Source of the DNA: Raphanus sativus
Lineage: Eukaryota > Streptophyta > Magnoliopsida > Brassicales > Brassicaceae
NCBI RefSeq assembly: GCF_000801105.2
Contig: NC_079515.1
Coordinates: 1,178,001-1,242,000 of the forward strand
DNA: 64,000 nucleotides
Direction of reading: 5' to 3'
The position numbers were made by a program, and so were the translations under genes. The notes beneath the pieces were generated by a model. It was not told where the DNA came from and did no database searches. It saw nothing but the letters and a program-made list of their open reading frames with translations. This document shows, piece after piece, positions 1 through 11,254 of the stretch (position 1 is the first letter of the stretch; each line of letters begins with the position of its first letter).

Positions 1-180
1 CGAGCATCTTTGCCTCCTTTGTCATCAAAGGTTAGTCGTCAAAAGAAGTTTTCAAAACTATATGTTTTTATTCATGTGTAATAGCTCTTTTTACTGATAC
101 TTTTGTTGTTTGTCGTGTCTTACAGGTTAGGGTTACGTCAAAGAATCGAGGTTCGAGAAGATCTTCCATGGATCTTCACT
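1..180 (+). pseudogene. 3' end of an unidentified gene (last two exons)
   Basis: Two exon-like stretches can be joined in one frame: bases 1-30, then a GT...AG intron from 31 to 125, then 126-180 ending in TGA. The peptide is short, basic and serine-rich (about 28 residues, ending RRSSMDLHSS). I do not recognise the family. It may be the C-terminus of a real gene running in from the left, or another captured fragment like its neighbours. The upstream part lies outside the window. Confidence 0.3.
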
Positions 181-494
181 CTTCTTGAAACTTTTTAGAC
201 ATATGTTTTTTTTTGAGCAAAATTTAGACATATGTTTGTGTGTATAGTTCTGATGATTATGTGTTTGTATATCACTTTTATGGTGATACTGTAATACCAT
301 CAAAAATCATAGTTTTGGTTGCTTTATGCTATTACCATCTTCTCAACTTTTTGATGTAAGACAAATCTTTTGAATATTTGGAAGAAATATTTTTCTTATA
401 AGTTACACTGTGATGGTATCAAAGTCAACCCATTTCTCAAAAAGGGTTTACCAAGATACAATCGGTATATATCTCTTTGTTCAATATTTATCAG

Positions 495-598
495 TTGATG
501 TTGTCATTACAGCAACTGATGGACTCTTTGACAACTTGTATGAGAAAGAGATCGTTTCGATAGTTTGCAGGTTACTGGAACAGGGTTTGGAACCTCAG
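495..598 (+). pseudogene. Fragment of a PP2C-type phosphatase exon (PBCP-like)
   Basis: The stretch reads DVVITATDGLFDNLYEKEIV and continues to a splice donor after 598. ATDGLFDN is the metal-binding D-G motif region of plant PP2C phosphatases, and the run resembles the chloroplast PSII core phosphatase PBCP as I recall it. A normal AG acceptor precedes it at 493-494. Only this one exon is present. The rest of the catalytic domain is missing on both sides, so it cannot encode a phosphatase. Because splice borders are kept, the piece was copied as DNA and not as mRNA. It sits in a cluster with two other unrelated gene fragments. Confidence 0.7.
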
Positions 599-909
599 GT
601 GCTCAATGTCTCAAACTAATCCATTATTACATCAATGGTTGTTGAATGGTGTTGATTGATATATTGTTTTTTTTTGGTAGCAGAGAATAATATAGTATAC
701 CTAACATAAAAGTCTATGGCTCATATGATATGCCTAAATGTTACATTCGACATGTTAATGCCACGTGTCGAGCCACTGTCGATGAGAAAAACAAGAAGTA
801 CCTGTGATCTTGCTGACCTCTCTGATACTCTTAAATATACCTGTTATTATTAATACAAGAATCTGAAATTAGAGGGCTTTTTCAAGTAGTAATCACAAGC
901 TATCAGTTA

Positions 910-1345
910 CCACTCCATTCGCTGTCAAGCAGTCTCACGAGGTAACACTCTTGTATTTATCAATATCTATCCTCTGTCTCTTTATGTTTCGTTTCTGACA
1001 CTTCATGTCTGCAAAATTGTTCTGTTCATTCGGCAGATCAAATATTCGCATTTAGATATAGCTGGTAGACCAGTTGTTGTGCTCGAAAAGAACAACGTTG
1101 TCCCAGATCACAATCAGAATATACAGGTACATATAATACATCTGACTACTATTATTCTATAGCCAACACCTTCATAGTTTAACTGGTGAAGAGATGTGTC
1201 TTTTGTGCAGGTCTACTATAAGTTCAGCAACATCAATCTGCTGAGTGAGCCATTGATGTTAATCTCTGGCTTTTTTGTTTTGTTCATCACTTGCATCATT
1301 TACACGCGGGCTGACTTCTCCATCTCCAAGTCCTCTGTCACTTAA
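910..1345 (+). pseudogene. C-terminal fragment of ribophorin I (oligosaccharyltransferase subunit 1)
   Basis: Three exon pieces, about 910-941, 1037-1126 and 1211-1345, join into one frame with GT-AG introns. They encode VVLEKNNVVPDHNQNIQVYY, then YYKFSNINLLSEPLMLISGF, a membrane segment (GFFVLFITCIIY), TRADFSISKS and a stop. This is the lumenal-to-membrane part of plant ribophorin I, a subunit of the ER complex that N-glycosylates proteins. The roughly 600-residue protein is cut at both ends: the N-terminal bulk is absent and a stop replaces the cytosolic tail. It is a captured gene fragment, with introns retained. Confidence 0.8.
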
Positions 1346-1536
1346 TGCACTTGTAAACTACCATTAGTCTACATGATTTTTCTTATAAATTCAAAATTCA
1401 GCTATATACTTTATATATTTTCATATTTTTAATACATTCTCACTAAGCTAACAAGTTACTGTTTTACTGTTTTGCCTGCCAATAATGATCAACTTACAAA
1501 ATTAACATCATAATGTGGTGGTATTACAAGTAAATC

Positions 1537-1717
1537 TTATGTATCTTTAAGTCTAACATTGGTGTTCTTAAGATCGGAGGTTGCTCTGTCCACCTGTGAG
1601 CGAGCTCGGTAAGTTATTCAGACTACACAACTAATAAAGAGAAAAGGAAAGGACACGGGCGGTGTGTTCTACCTTGGAGTCGATTTCATCCATCAGAGGA
1701 ACTTGCCTATCCAGCTC
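1537..1717 (-). pseudogene. Fragment of a SYP7-family syntaxin (two exons)
   Basis: On the minus strand the exon 1717-1673 reads ELDRQVPLMDEIDSK. A GT-AG intron follows, then the exon 1593-1537 reads VDRATSDLKNTNVRLKDT and a stop. This matches the SNARE motif of SYP71/72/73 Qc-syntaxins, which act in ER and plasma-membrane fusion. The N-terminal helices and the C-terminal membrane anchor are missing, and the stop falls inside the SNARE motif. It is non-functional. It is the third unrelated gene piece within 1.3 kb and lies in the opposite orientation to the other two. Confidence 0.75.
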
Positions 1718-2684
1718 CTGCATGTATTACAGCGTCGTGATCATCAGCTCAAGTACTGAATTAAGTGAAGTGAGTTAAGAGCTGCACTTATAAAAAACTC
1801 ACACTGTATAGTAATAAATTTACATGCTATATGTTCATACGATAAGATCCTCCATATTGGAAAAGGTAATATATATTATAAAATATTTTTTTAGGTAATA
1901 TATTTTATAAAATTTACATGCTATGACTGGGTAAAAATAACTTGTGCATGTTATATAACTCCTAAATTAGGACTGATCTATATTTCTGTTTTCTTTGCTG
2001 GTGGTGAAAAGAAAAACATTCAGAGATTTTGTTTATAGAGTGTAAAATACACCATCTCTTACTGGATTGTTCACCTATGAATAGCAAACCTGGTGGTGGC
2101 CATGGAGGTTTAAGGGCTCGCTTTGTTGATTGAATACGGAACAAACCGTTCAGCCATAAGATTAACCGATGAAGCCTGATAGGTTGAAGATAATCTGGTT
2201 GGATATTTGCCTCCTGGAATACACCACGAAACCCAAAAGCTGATAGACAAACGTCGGCACTGAATCGAAGATCACATACCGGGGAATCCCACCCTATTAA
2301 AAGGGAAAACAAACACGCCGAATACAACGACGAGGAATAACGCCGATAACTGAATAAAGGATCGAACAAGATCTATCACTGGAGATAGTGACAGCCCTCG
2401 ATTTTCATCAGAAAACGGAAGATGAAGATGATGAGAACTCCGGTTCACCCAACAGAATAATGCAGAAGACATGATATATTAACGTAATTGAAAGTAAAAT
2501 AATCAGGAAAAAAAAGTGAAATCCGACGGAGAATAAACACTCATATAAATTGTATATAGTGAAATAATGTATAGTGAAAACAAAATATCCTTCCAAGAGC
2601 TTCAACTCAAGTATCATTTAAACACTCCCGTGTCTATATATTATATATATTTTATAGTATCCAGTCTCTTTATATAATATTTTA
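1718..2684. other. Intergenic, no recognised gene
   Basis: The stretch 2040-2470 is less AT-rich than its surroundings and has minus-strand open frames of 66 and 135 codons, but neither encodes a protein I recognise. It could be the start region of an unknown transcript. The part before 2040 and after 2500 is AT-rich with no visible structure. Confidence 0.4.
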
Positions 2685-2712
2685 CTAGGATAAGATCCGC
2701 GCTTTGCGCGGA
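2685..2712 (-). mobile_element. Isolated Helitron 3' terminus (reverse orientation)
   Basis: CTAG at 2685-2688, preceded by A, is followed by a short spacer and a hairpin CCGCGC-TTT-GCGCGG at 2698-2712. Read on the minus strand this is the canonical Helitron 3' end (hairpin, about 10 bases, CTAG, then T). No matching 5' end was found on its right. A separate forward Helitron begins only 13 bases away, so this looks like the remnant of an older element interrupted or truncated by the newer one. Confidence 0.6.
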
Positions 2713-2724
2713 GTGAAGTTATTA

Positions 2725-3938
2725 TCTATCTTATTAAAACAGAAACATTCTGTTGGACCTAACATTTATTTTGTAAGTTTTTAAATTAAATACACCTTTA
2801 TACTTTATAGTTAAACCTATATTAAATCACTAATGTTCCTTTCTTTATACTACTATCCATGTTTCCAAACAATATACTTATTTCTTTATACTACTATCAA
2901 TATTTCCAAACAATATATTTTTATACTACTATCAATGTTTCCAAACAATACAATAATTAATTTTAGTTATTTTATATATATTATTTTCTCTTTAAAATTT
3001 TGTAGAAACGTTATAATTTCATAAATTGCAAAATAATAAACTTTAAAATTTGGATTATAAAATTACAAATTATGAAACTATTACAATTTAAATCCAATTA
3101 GATTACATATCGGTCATCCATCAGTTCAATCGGTTAGTCTCGGGTTTTAGTGATTTTTTTTAATATATATATTTTAAAAACCTAAATTGAATTGTCAGAT
3201 CTCCGGATTAACCGGTATAATCACAATCGGGTTGAATTTAAAAACACTGATTTAAATGCAAAAATATTTTAAATACACTCTTTAAAAATTACCAAAATAT
3301 TTGTTAAATTATTAGTGAAATTTTTCATCGTAAAATATTCCGTTTATTAAAATTAACTAATATGCTAAATCTATATTTACTTTGTTTGATTCGATTTATA
3401 TACCGTCGTTTTTGGTTTATGCCTAAAAACATAATTATTTAGTTTGAGATCATATTATATATTATACAAATTTTAAAGTTATGTTATCAAAAAGTCATTT
3501 ATTAAAAAAAATTATATATCTAAATAAAAGAATATATTAGTCTCATACTAAATGCTATTTAAAAAGTTACACTGTCGGCATGCTTTCTTTTGTAAATAAA
3601 ACACAAACTCTTGAGATCAAAATGTATGAATATTTAAGTTCAAAAACAAAATGTAAGAATATTTATCATTCTCTTTTGATATATTCAAAAATCATCACCT
3701 CCAAAATTTTGTGCGGATATTGAACTTACATTAAAAATGTTATGTAAATATAGTTTTGGGTCAAAGAAGATCATCAAAAAAAATTAGTAAATAAAAAATA
3801 GGCTCTCTACCTACTTTTCAAGCTCAAAATTTATAGATTTTCTAGAACAAATTTATCAAATGATATCATATATTATATAAAATTAAAAATAAACTTATAT
3901 AACCATATTATCCGCGCGTAGCGCGGACACAGACCTAG
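2725..3938 (+). mobile_element. Non-autonomous Helitron (1.2 kb)
   Basis: The element starts TCTATCTTATTAAAACAG at 2725 and ends with the hairpin CCGCGCGTAGCGCGG (3912-3926), a spacer and CTAG at 3935-3938. It lies between host A (2724) and T (3939), which is the Helitron target with no target duplication. The interior is AT-rich and has no RepHel helicase gene, so it must be mobilised by another element. The same 5' sequence starts the elements at 4133 and 58903, so they belong to one family. Confidence 0.82.
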
Positions 3939-4132
3939 TATTTTTAAAATTTAACTAATACGAGTTTGGAGTTTTCTGGGCATTTTCTTTTGTTTTCAAA
4001 AATGAAAAAAATGATTGCCATCTTGAAAAACTATACACCACCACATGGTTATATATCTAGATAAAAGTAATGTATTGAAAACTACACAAACTAGCTACAT
4101 GAATCATATAACAACATCCATGCATAAGTATA

Positions 4133-4983
4133 TCTATCTTATTAAAACAGAAACATTACAACTTTTTCTAGGTGGATTTTAAAGTTGGACCTTACGTAAT
4201 TAATGCTAATACTTATTATTAGACATGCCTTTTTATAAATAATTAATATCAACCATTACCATAGTTTTTCACTTCTTACCTTATTATTATATTCACTACG
4301 CATGTTTCCTTATATTGCATATATTTACTATAAGCTAGATACATCCTATACTATAAGATAGATTATTAATAATACATCTACTAACATATAATACTATACG
4401 ATAGATTACTAATAATACAATATATTATCTGTATTCATTAACTTGCATCTATCAAGGAGACGCAAAACTATGAAGACTAACTCTATACTTTGAACCTATA
4501 AACCATGAAATACTAATTTATAACAAAAATGATATTACTGTTACAAATTAGTTTTTCATAAAAATTATTTATAGCAGCAATTTGTTATATAAGATAAATT
4601 TAATCAAGACCCAAATATTTTTTTTCCTGTTCAGAAAAAAAGAAACCTACGAATATATACCATTAAATTAGCCAAAAAATTTCCGAATAAATAGTAAATC
4701 TCACCAACCCAAAAAATGAATTAAAAATATAACAAAAGATATTATGTTTGAAATGTAGCTCACTGGATCGGGTATAAATCAATTCATTTCAGGTATGAGT
4801 TCTTCGAGTTCTCAACATTTGGATCTAAGTAGGTATTTGATTTTTTTTTGTCCGGGTCAATTTTTTTTTGGTTCCGGATCATTCTAACTTTTTTATAGTA
4901 TAAATCTTAAATAATATACAACATGTATATAAAATATGTGAATCAAAAGATAAATCCGCCCAGGCGCGTGGGTCATGATCTAG
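4133..4983 (+). mobile_element. Non-autonomous Helitron (0.85 kb)
   Basis: The 5' end TCTATCTTATTAAAACAG at 4133 is identical to that of the 2725 element, and the 3' end is CTAG at 4980-4983, flanked by A and T. The subterminal hairpin around 4955-4971 is imperfect compared with its relatives. The interior has no coding capacity. After the 5' end it shares AACTTTTTCTAGGTGGATTT with the element ending at 58903, which shows a closer subfamily link to that one. Confidence 0.78.
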
Positions 4984-6093
4984 TATGTATTATATTGTTA
5001 ACACTATCAACATAATCATCTTCACAACAAAAAAAACACTATCAACATAATTTTGATATCAGTTAAAGTGTACCGGACTTGTAACAACTTAGAATGAAAG
5101 AGTTTCTAAATTGAAAGAAAGAGTTGTTAAACTTTATAATGGCTGCTTACAAAATGTTTGTTATCAGTGGCAGTGGGCGATATGCTTGGCAAAGTCTTCT
5201 GGCATATGTGTTTGCGTAAGACTACTTTTGTATCATGGTCAAGGGGTTCTTCTGAAGCACCTGAGTTTCTGCGTGATGAGTGTCATCATCTCCGTGGTGC
5301 AATTGGATAAGACATGTGTTTCTTTATGGTTTCTCAATAATTTTCTTAAGTTTGGAATTATTTAATGACTTATGTGTTGTTATAGTTTGCATAAGTTTTT
5401 CTTGTAACCTCGGGGTGTTCGGTCGACTGAAGAAAGCAAAAATGTGAAGACTGATTAGACCATTGTGCTTTAGTTTAGACCAAAAGTTTTAGTGGCATCA
5501 TTATACTCTGAACCTTTTTTTGTTATGATTGATCTTACATGTATTTGATCAGATATTCAAGTTCTTGAAAAAGCAAGAAGCAACTAGCTAACACATCAAC
5601 AACCAACCACCCAACTTTGTTTCGGAAGCTGAAGGCAATGATTGCGAAGTGAAGCAGAGTGGTGTAAGATGATCCGGTTTGTTTTGTACCTGACTAAACA
5701 AAAGACTTAGTTCCTGCTGCGGTCATGGTATCAGGTCTGTTTTCTAGGTTTGGTCACTGGTCAGGTCTGGACTCTACTTACTATATTCAAGTCGTAGGAT
5801 ATTCGTCCAAAAGAGGATGGAATATTCTTTACTCACATAGTTTTATCATTTTATAGTCAGACTTCTTTGCATACACTATACACGTTTTACTAATCCTCAT
5901 CATCAAAGCATGAAGACATATGTTTAAATAAAAATATACATAGTCAACCAGTAATATATCTGAAGAAGCATACATACAAGGGAAGGGAACGTGAGATATA
6001 TCATAATCCTTCACCTACTACTTTTGTTTACCAAACAAAATCGCCAATTGGTTCGTGAGGCAGTTTGGTTGTACAAGACGTTGTCAATCTCAC

Positions 6094-6124
<31 letters not shown>

Positions 6125-6580
6125 ATTGTTGATCCCACCTCTACCCACCAATCCTGCTTCCTCCTTTATCCCCATGCGGAAACACTCACACACACACACA
6201 CCAACTCTCCTCCCACATTCACGTTTTAATTCCGTAATTAACCTAATATACATTATTTTACCCTTTAGAATTCTGTTCAAGTTTTGCTTTAAAATAAACA
6301 GCTTAGAAATGTAGTGCCATGCCGCCAATACATTTGTTTTAACTAATAGCCGGTCACTATACATGTATACTTGTCAAAACTCAAAAGTTGTACAAACTTG
6401 ACCACGCCCTTAATTTAAAAGAGTTTCAAACTACAAAACTAGACCAGAGTTAAAACTTGTTGGATACATGAACATAGGTTCCATTGATATTATAATACAC
6501 TAGTATACAAGTGTATGAAAATAATAAATTTGATAGAAAATAATCAACCACCACAGGGAGAGTGTACAGTATAATTATGG
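4984..6580. other. Intergenic with possible decayed coding remnants
   Basis: The stretch 5111-5365 is open for 84 codons on the plus strand and 5590-5670 has coding-like composition (a short frame with SEAEGNDCEVKQSG). I recognise neither; they may be remnants of one lost gene. The rest is AT-rich apart from a 28-base C run at 6097-6124 and a short CA repeat at about 6187-6200. Confidence 0.35.
6097..6124. repeat. Poly-C tract of 28 bases
   Basis: An uninterrupted run of 28 cytosines (guanines on the other strand) lies about 480 bases upstream of the methionine synthase TATA box. Such a tract can form G-quadruplex or i-motif structures and is prone to length change. Its length in an assembly is unreliable. 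Confidence 0.95.
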
Positions 6581-7044
6581 CTATAAATAAGGTAACAGAG
6601 AGGCACTCTCCATCGTCGCTCTCATCCCATCCCTTCTCCGGTTCAAACTCCGTAAGTAACGCTTCTCCTCCCAGTTTAAGCATGACCTATTCCTCTCTCA
6701 CTCTCTTCTTTATCTATAGCTCTCCTCCTCGCTTTTCATTTTGTTTTGCTCGTTGTATTAGCGTTTAGAATCTCCTTTCCTCGCCTTGTGTGTTTTCTAA
6801 TAACTTATATACAATCTGGTGAGTGAGTCTTTATCGAATAATAGATGTAGAGATATTGATGTTTTTCAGATTTTTTTTTTGATGTTTTTCAGATTTGTCC
6901 ATGCATATCTCTGTTTAAAGTAGTTACGGTTCTGTTATGTTCTGTTCTCTCATCGTCTCTGCTTTTTATGTTGGACTTATCTCTTTCTATGATATAAAGA
7001 CTCTGCTTTGAACCTGATTTCAATTTTTTTTTTTTTGGTTATAG
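6581..7044 (+). promoter_or_regulatory. TATA box and 5'-UTR intron of methionine synthase
   Basis: CTATAAATAA at 6581-6590 is a good plant TATA box, followed by a CT-rich leader. GTAAGT at 6652 and TTATAG ending at 7044 define a 5'-UTR intron that ends 21 bases before the start codon. Leader introns of this kind are common in highly expressed plant housekeeping genes and often raise expression. Confidence 0.7.
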
Positions 7045-7065
7045 TTTTAAAAAAGGAAAATCAAA

Positions 7066-10000
7066 ATGGCATCTCACATTGTTGGATACCCTCGTATGGG
7101 ACCTAAGAGAGAGCTCAAGTTCGCTTTGGAATCTTTCTGGGATGGCAAGTCCACCGCAGAAGATTTGAAGAAGGTCTCAGCTGATCTCAGGTCAGACATC
7201 TGGAAACAGATGTCTTCAGCTGGGATTAAGTACATCCCAAGCAACACTTTTGCTTACTATGATCAAGTGCTAGACACCACCGCCATGCTCGGTGCTGTTC
7301 CTCCTAGATACGGTTGGAACAGTGGCGAGATCGGTTTTGACGTTTACTTCTCCATGGCTAGAGGTAACGCCTCTGTTCCAGCCATGGAAAATGACCAAGT
7401 GGTTTGACACCAACTAGTGAGTTCTCTACTTCCTTTCTCTTGTCTGACACATTGTGGTTAACATACCTTTTCTCTGTTTTTGTTTGTTGCAAGCCATTAC
7501 ATTGTTCCTGAGTTGGGTCCTGAAGTTAAATTCTCTTACGGATCTCACAAGGCTGTCAATGAGTACAAGGAGGCCAAAGCTGTATGTACCATTCATTACT
7601 CACTTATATCTCATTTGAACATAGTTTTTTTTTTTGGTTACTATACTGAGAGTACTTGTTTTTATGCCAGCTTGGTATTGAGACAGTCCCTGTACTTGTT
7701 GGCCCTGTTTCTTACTTGCTTCTTTCCAAGCTTGCAAAGGGTGTTGACAAGTCTTTTGATCTTCTCTCCCTTCTCCCCAAAATCCTCCCAATCTACAAGT
7801 AAGTAGTTACTCTATCTACTTCAACCGATATGCCATTAGACACGGCCATACATAATATAGAAATCAAATTTGGAAAGGGTGGAGAATTAGCTAGAGTAGC
7901 AGGTATCAAATTTGGTTTATTTTAAGTTGTTTCTTATCTAAATCTATGAATCTACTCGTTATTTGTAACAGTTCTATATTTAGGCGGTTTACAAATTTTA
8001 TCAAATGCTCTATTTGAGGCTATGAAATGTGTTTCTGACTATGCCTTTGTTGCTCAGGGAAGTCATTGAGGAGCTTAAGGGAGCTGGTGCCACCTGGATT
8101 CAGTTTGACGAGCCACTCTTTGTCATGGATCTCGAGGGTCACAAACTCCAGGCCTTTAGCGGCGCCTATGCTGAGCTTGAATCAGCTCTCTCTGGTCTGA
8201 ACGTTCTTGTGGAGACTTACTTCGCTGATGTCCCTGCTGAAGCATACAAGATCCTTACTTCTTTGAAGGGTGTGACCGCCTTTGGATTTGATTTGATCCG
8301 TGGAACCAAGACCATTGACTTGATCAAGTCTGGTTTCCCTCAGGGAAAGTACCTCTTTGCTGGTGTTGTTGACGGAAGGAACATATGGGCTAATGACCTC
8401 GCTGCTTCTCTCATCACCTTGCAGTCACTTGAGGGTGTTGTTGGTAAAGGTATTAATCATCCTACTTGTGGAATATTATTATCTTTAAGTCATTGGTTAT
8501 ATCTATTGTGCAATCATTGGTGCAGATAAGCTTGTGGTCTCAACCTCTTGCTCTCTTCTCCACACTGCCGTTGACCTTGTTAACGAGACTAAGCTGGATG
8601 CTGAAATCAAGTCGTGGTTAGCTTTTGCCGCTCAGAAGGTTGTTGAAGTTGACGCTTTGGCCAAGGCTTTGGTTGGTCAGACTAATCAGGTATTGCAAAA
8701 AAGAAGAAAAACTTGTTTCTCTAGTGAACCCTAAACACTATACAAACTCTCTAACACTTAACTCTTTCAGAGCTTCTTCTCTGCCAACGCTGCGGCTTTG
8801 TCTTCAAGGAGGTGGTCTTCCCCAAGAGTCACCAACGAGTCTGTCCAGAAGGCTGTAAGTTCATGCGTCAAACTCAAGCTTTTATTCATGTTTAGTAGTA
8901 TTGATATTGATGATTTGTTATCACAGGCTGCTGCTTTGAAGGGATCAGACCACCGCCGTGCAACTGAAGTTAGCGCAAGGCTAGATGCTCAGCAGAAGAA
9001 GTTGAACCTTCCCATCCTCCCAACCACAACCATTGGATCCTTCCCACAGACCGTTGAACTCAGGAGGGTTCGCCGTGAATACAAGGCCAAGAAGTTAGTC
9101 TCTTAAGCACAATCATTAAACGGTTTAGTGACTTTATTTTGATGCTAGCTGGAACCCTCTTGATCTCTCTCTTGTACTAGAATCTCTGAGGAGGACTATG
9201 TTAAGGCCATCAAGGAAGAGATCAAGAAGGTTGTTGACATCCAAGAAGATCTTGACATCGATGTACTTGTCCACGGAGAGCCTGAGGTGAGTTTAATAAA
9301 AAAACAAACTGCAAAAACCTATAAAAACTCATCACACCGTTCTGTTTTCTACCTCTCTCATTAACAAACATTGTTAGAGAAACGACATGGTTGAGTACTT
9401 TGGAGAGCAGTTATCAGGTTTCGCATTCACAGCTAACGGATGGGTACAATCCTATGGATCACGTTGTGTGAAGCCACCGATCATATACGGTGACGTGAGC
9501 CGTCCCAAGCCGATGACAGTCTTCTGGTCCTCAACGGCTCAGAGCATGACCAAACGTCCCATGAAGGGTATGCTCACAGGACCGGTCACGATTCTTAACT
9601 GGTCTTTTGTCAGAAACGACCAGCCTAGGCACGAGACTTGTTACCAGATCGCTTTGGCTATCAAAGACGAAGTGGAAGACCTAGAGAAAGGTGGTAAGTA
9701 TTGGAGTCATTCAGATAGATGAAGCTGCGCTTAGAGAAGGGTTGCCTCTTCGGAAAGCAGAACACTCTTTCTACATTACTTGGATTGGGCTGTTCACTCT
9801 TTCAGAATTACTAACTGTGGCGTCCAAGACAGCACTCAGGTAAACATACTTATAAGCAATGTTGGAAAAATAGCTAGGCCATAACTAGTACCTAGGTGCT
9901 TTATAGAAAAGACTAGAAGGATTATTAGGAGCTTACAAATTAACGAAATTAATATATATATATATATATATATATTAAATTTTGTATTAGATATTATAGT

Positions 10001-10714
10001 TTCTTATAGTTATAAAATTATTTTGATAAATTAAAAAATTTAGATACCAAAAAAAAGTAGACAAATTTATGAATTTGCACATTATTGATTAATAAATAGT
10101 TTTGGACTAATTTAAATAGATTTAAACAAATTTCAACTAGTTTTATAATGGTTTAAATAGATCTAAATCATATAAATCGAATTTAAAAAAAAAAAAAAAT
10201 TCAGCTATAACTGATTTGCCGCCTAGACGGAACTACATTGCTTATAAGATTTCAAATAGTGTTGAATGTTTCTGTAACGAACTTTTTTTTTTGAACTACA
10301 TGTTTCTGTTACTAACTTCTTATCTGTTCTTCTGTCTTTCCTCAGATTCACACTCACATGTGCTACTCAAACTTCAACGACATTATCCACTCCATCATCG
10401 ACATGGATGCTGATGTTATCACCATTGAGAACTCGCGTTCAGACGAGAAGCTTCTCTCTGTGTTCCGCGAAGGAGTGAAGTACGGTGCAGGTATCGGTCC
10501 TGGTGTGTACGACATCCACTCACCGAGAATACCATCCACAGATGAAATTGCAGACAGGATCAACAAGATGCTTGCGGTTCTTGAGCAGAACATCTTGTGG
10601 GTTAACCCTGACTGTGGTCTCAAGACAAGGAAGTACACTGAGGTTAAGCCAGCACTTAAGAACATGGTTGATGCGGCTAAGCTTATCCGCTCCCAGCTCG
10701 CTGGTGCCAAGTGA
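7066..10714 (+). pseudogene. MS2: Cobalamin-independent methionine synthase, METE type, with disrupted frame
   Basis: The enzyme transfers a methyl group from 5-methyltetrahydrofolate polyglutamate to homocysteine. Ten exons: 7066-7416, 7494-7581, 7671-7798, 8058-8449, 8526-8689, 8771-8854, 8927-9093, 9181-9286, 9378-9839, 10346-10714. Discounting small insertions they encode about 766 residues, the normal plant length. The last exon carries the zinc site: HTHMC, the Glu of TIENSRSD and the Cys of NPDCGLKTR. The frame is broken by one extra A near 7388-7391 (TGA at 7405), by four extra bases near 9696-9699 (TGA at 9720) and by five near 9774-9778 that restore it. No splice option removes these. 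Everything else is conserved, so it is either a very recent pseudogene or carries assembly errors. The order with the next two genes matches At3g03780. Confidence 0.9.
9845..10215. repeat. AT-rich insertion with AT microsatellite in the last intron of methionine synthase
   Basis: The last intron is about 500 bases while its neighbours are 70-110. It contains an (AT)n run at about 9952-9976. Near its ends are related GC-rich words, GCTAGGCC at 9871 and GCCGCCTAGACGG at 10218. I infer a small non-autonomous transposon, but terminal repeats and a target duplication could not be fixed. Confidence 0.35.
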
Positions 10715-11254
10715 AGAAGCTTGAAGATATTATGTATTATTTCCGGGATTCTTTTTTTTCATGGTTTGTGTTTGTTTGATTTGAATAACTTTTCTTCCAA
10801 GAAAATAGCCAAAATTAGGTTTTGATGAAATGTCTTCTCTTTTGAAGAGGCTTTATCTTTTTGCAATGTTATATGTATGTATCTTTGTTTTCTCTGGCCA
10901 GTTGAATGAGAATGACGATTTATATCCTAAACAGAGCAAACCAACAGAAGATAAATTGAAGGAAAAGAATGTCAAAAAGCACCAGTGCTGTTGCTCAAAA
11001 AAAAAAAAAGAAGCGCCGGTGCTGTAGAGTTAAGAATCCAATAGCAGTATGCATGATAAGGGCTGATATGTTACCATGAAAAATTGAAAGCCAAAGGTGC
11101 ATGTTTTTATACTTTAATTTCGATTCGAGCATATTATATAATGGTGTTATGTGGAGACTTGACGTGTTGTTATATGCTTATGTATACTAGAGAACTAAAA
11201 GTATTTCTTGTTTTGCATGGTATATAGGCTTTGTTTTAAACTGAAACTTAAACT
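10715..11254. other. 3' flank of methionine synthase; no gene seen
   Basis: The 3' UTR follows the stop codon. The remainder is AT-rich and holds a lysine-rich open stretch (10830-11027) that looks like chance. No promoter or RNA gene was recognised. Confidence 0.4.

Noticed and set aside
1962..2472. Two overlapping minus-strand open frames (66 and 135 codons)
   Set aside because: No recognisable domain, no splice partner and unusual composition for a protein. The frames may reflect a non-coding transcript, but nothing shows it.
5111..5365. 84-codon plus-strand open frame
   Set aside because: The translation looks like chance reading of a decayed sequence in the wrong frame; no family was recognised, so I list the stretch only as a possible remnant.
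10830..11027. 65-codon frame in the 3' flank of methionine synthase
   Set aside because: It is low-complexity, Lys-rich, contains A runs and falls within or just past the expected 3' UTR.
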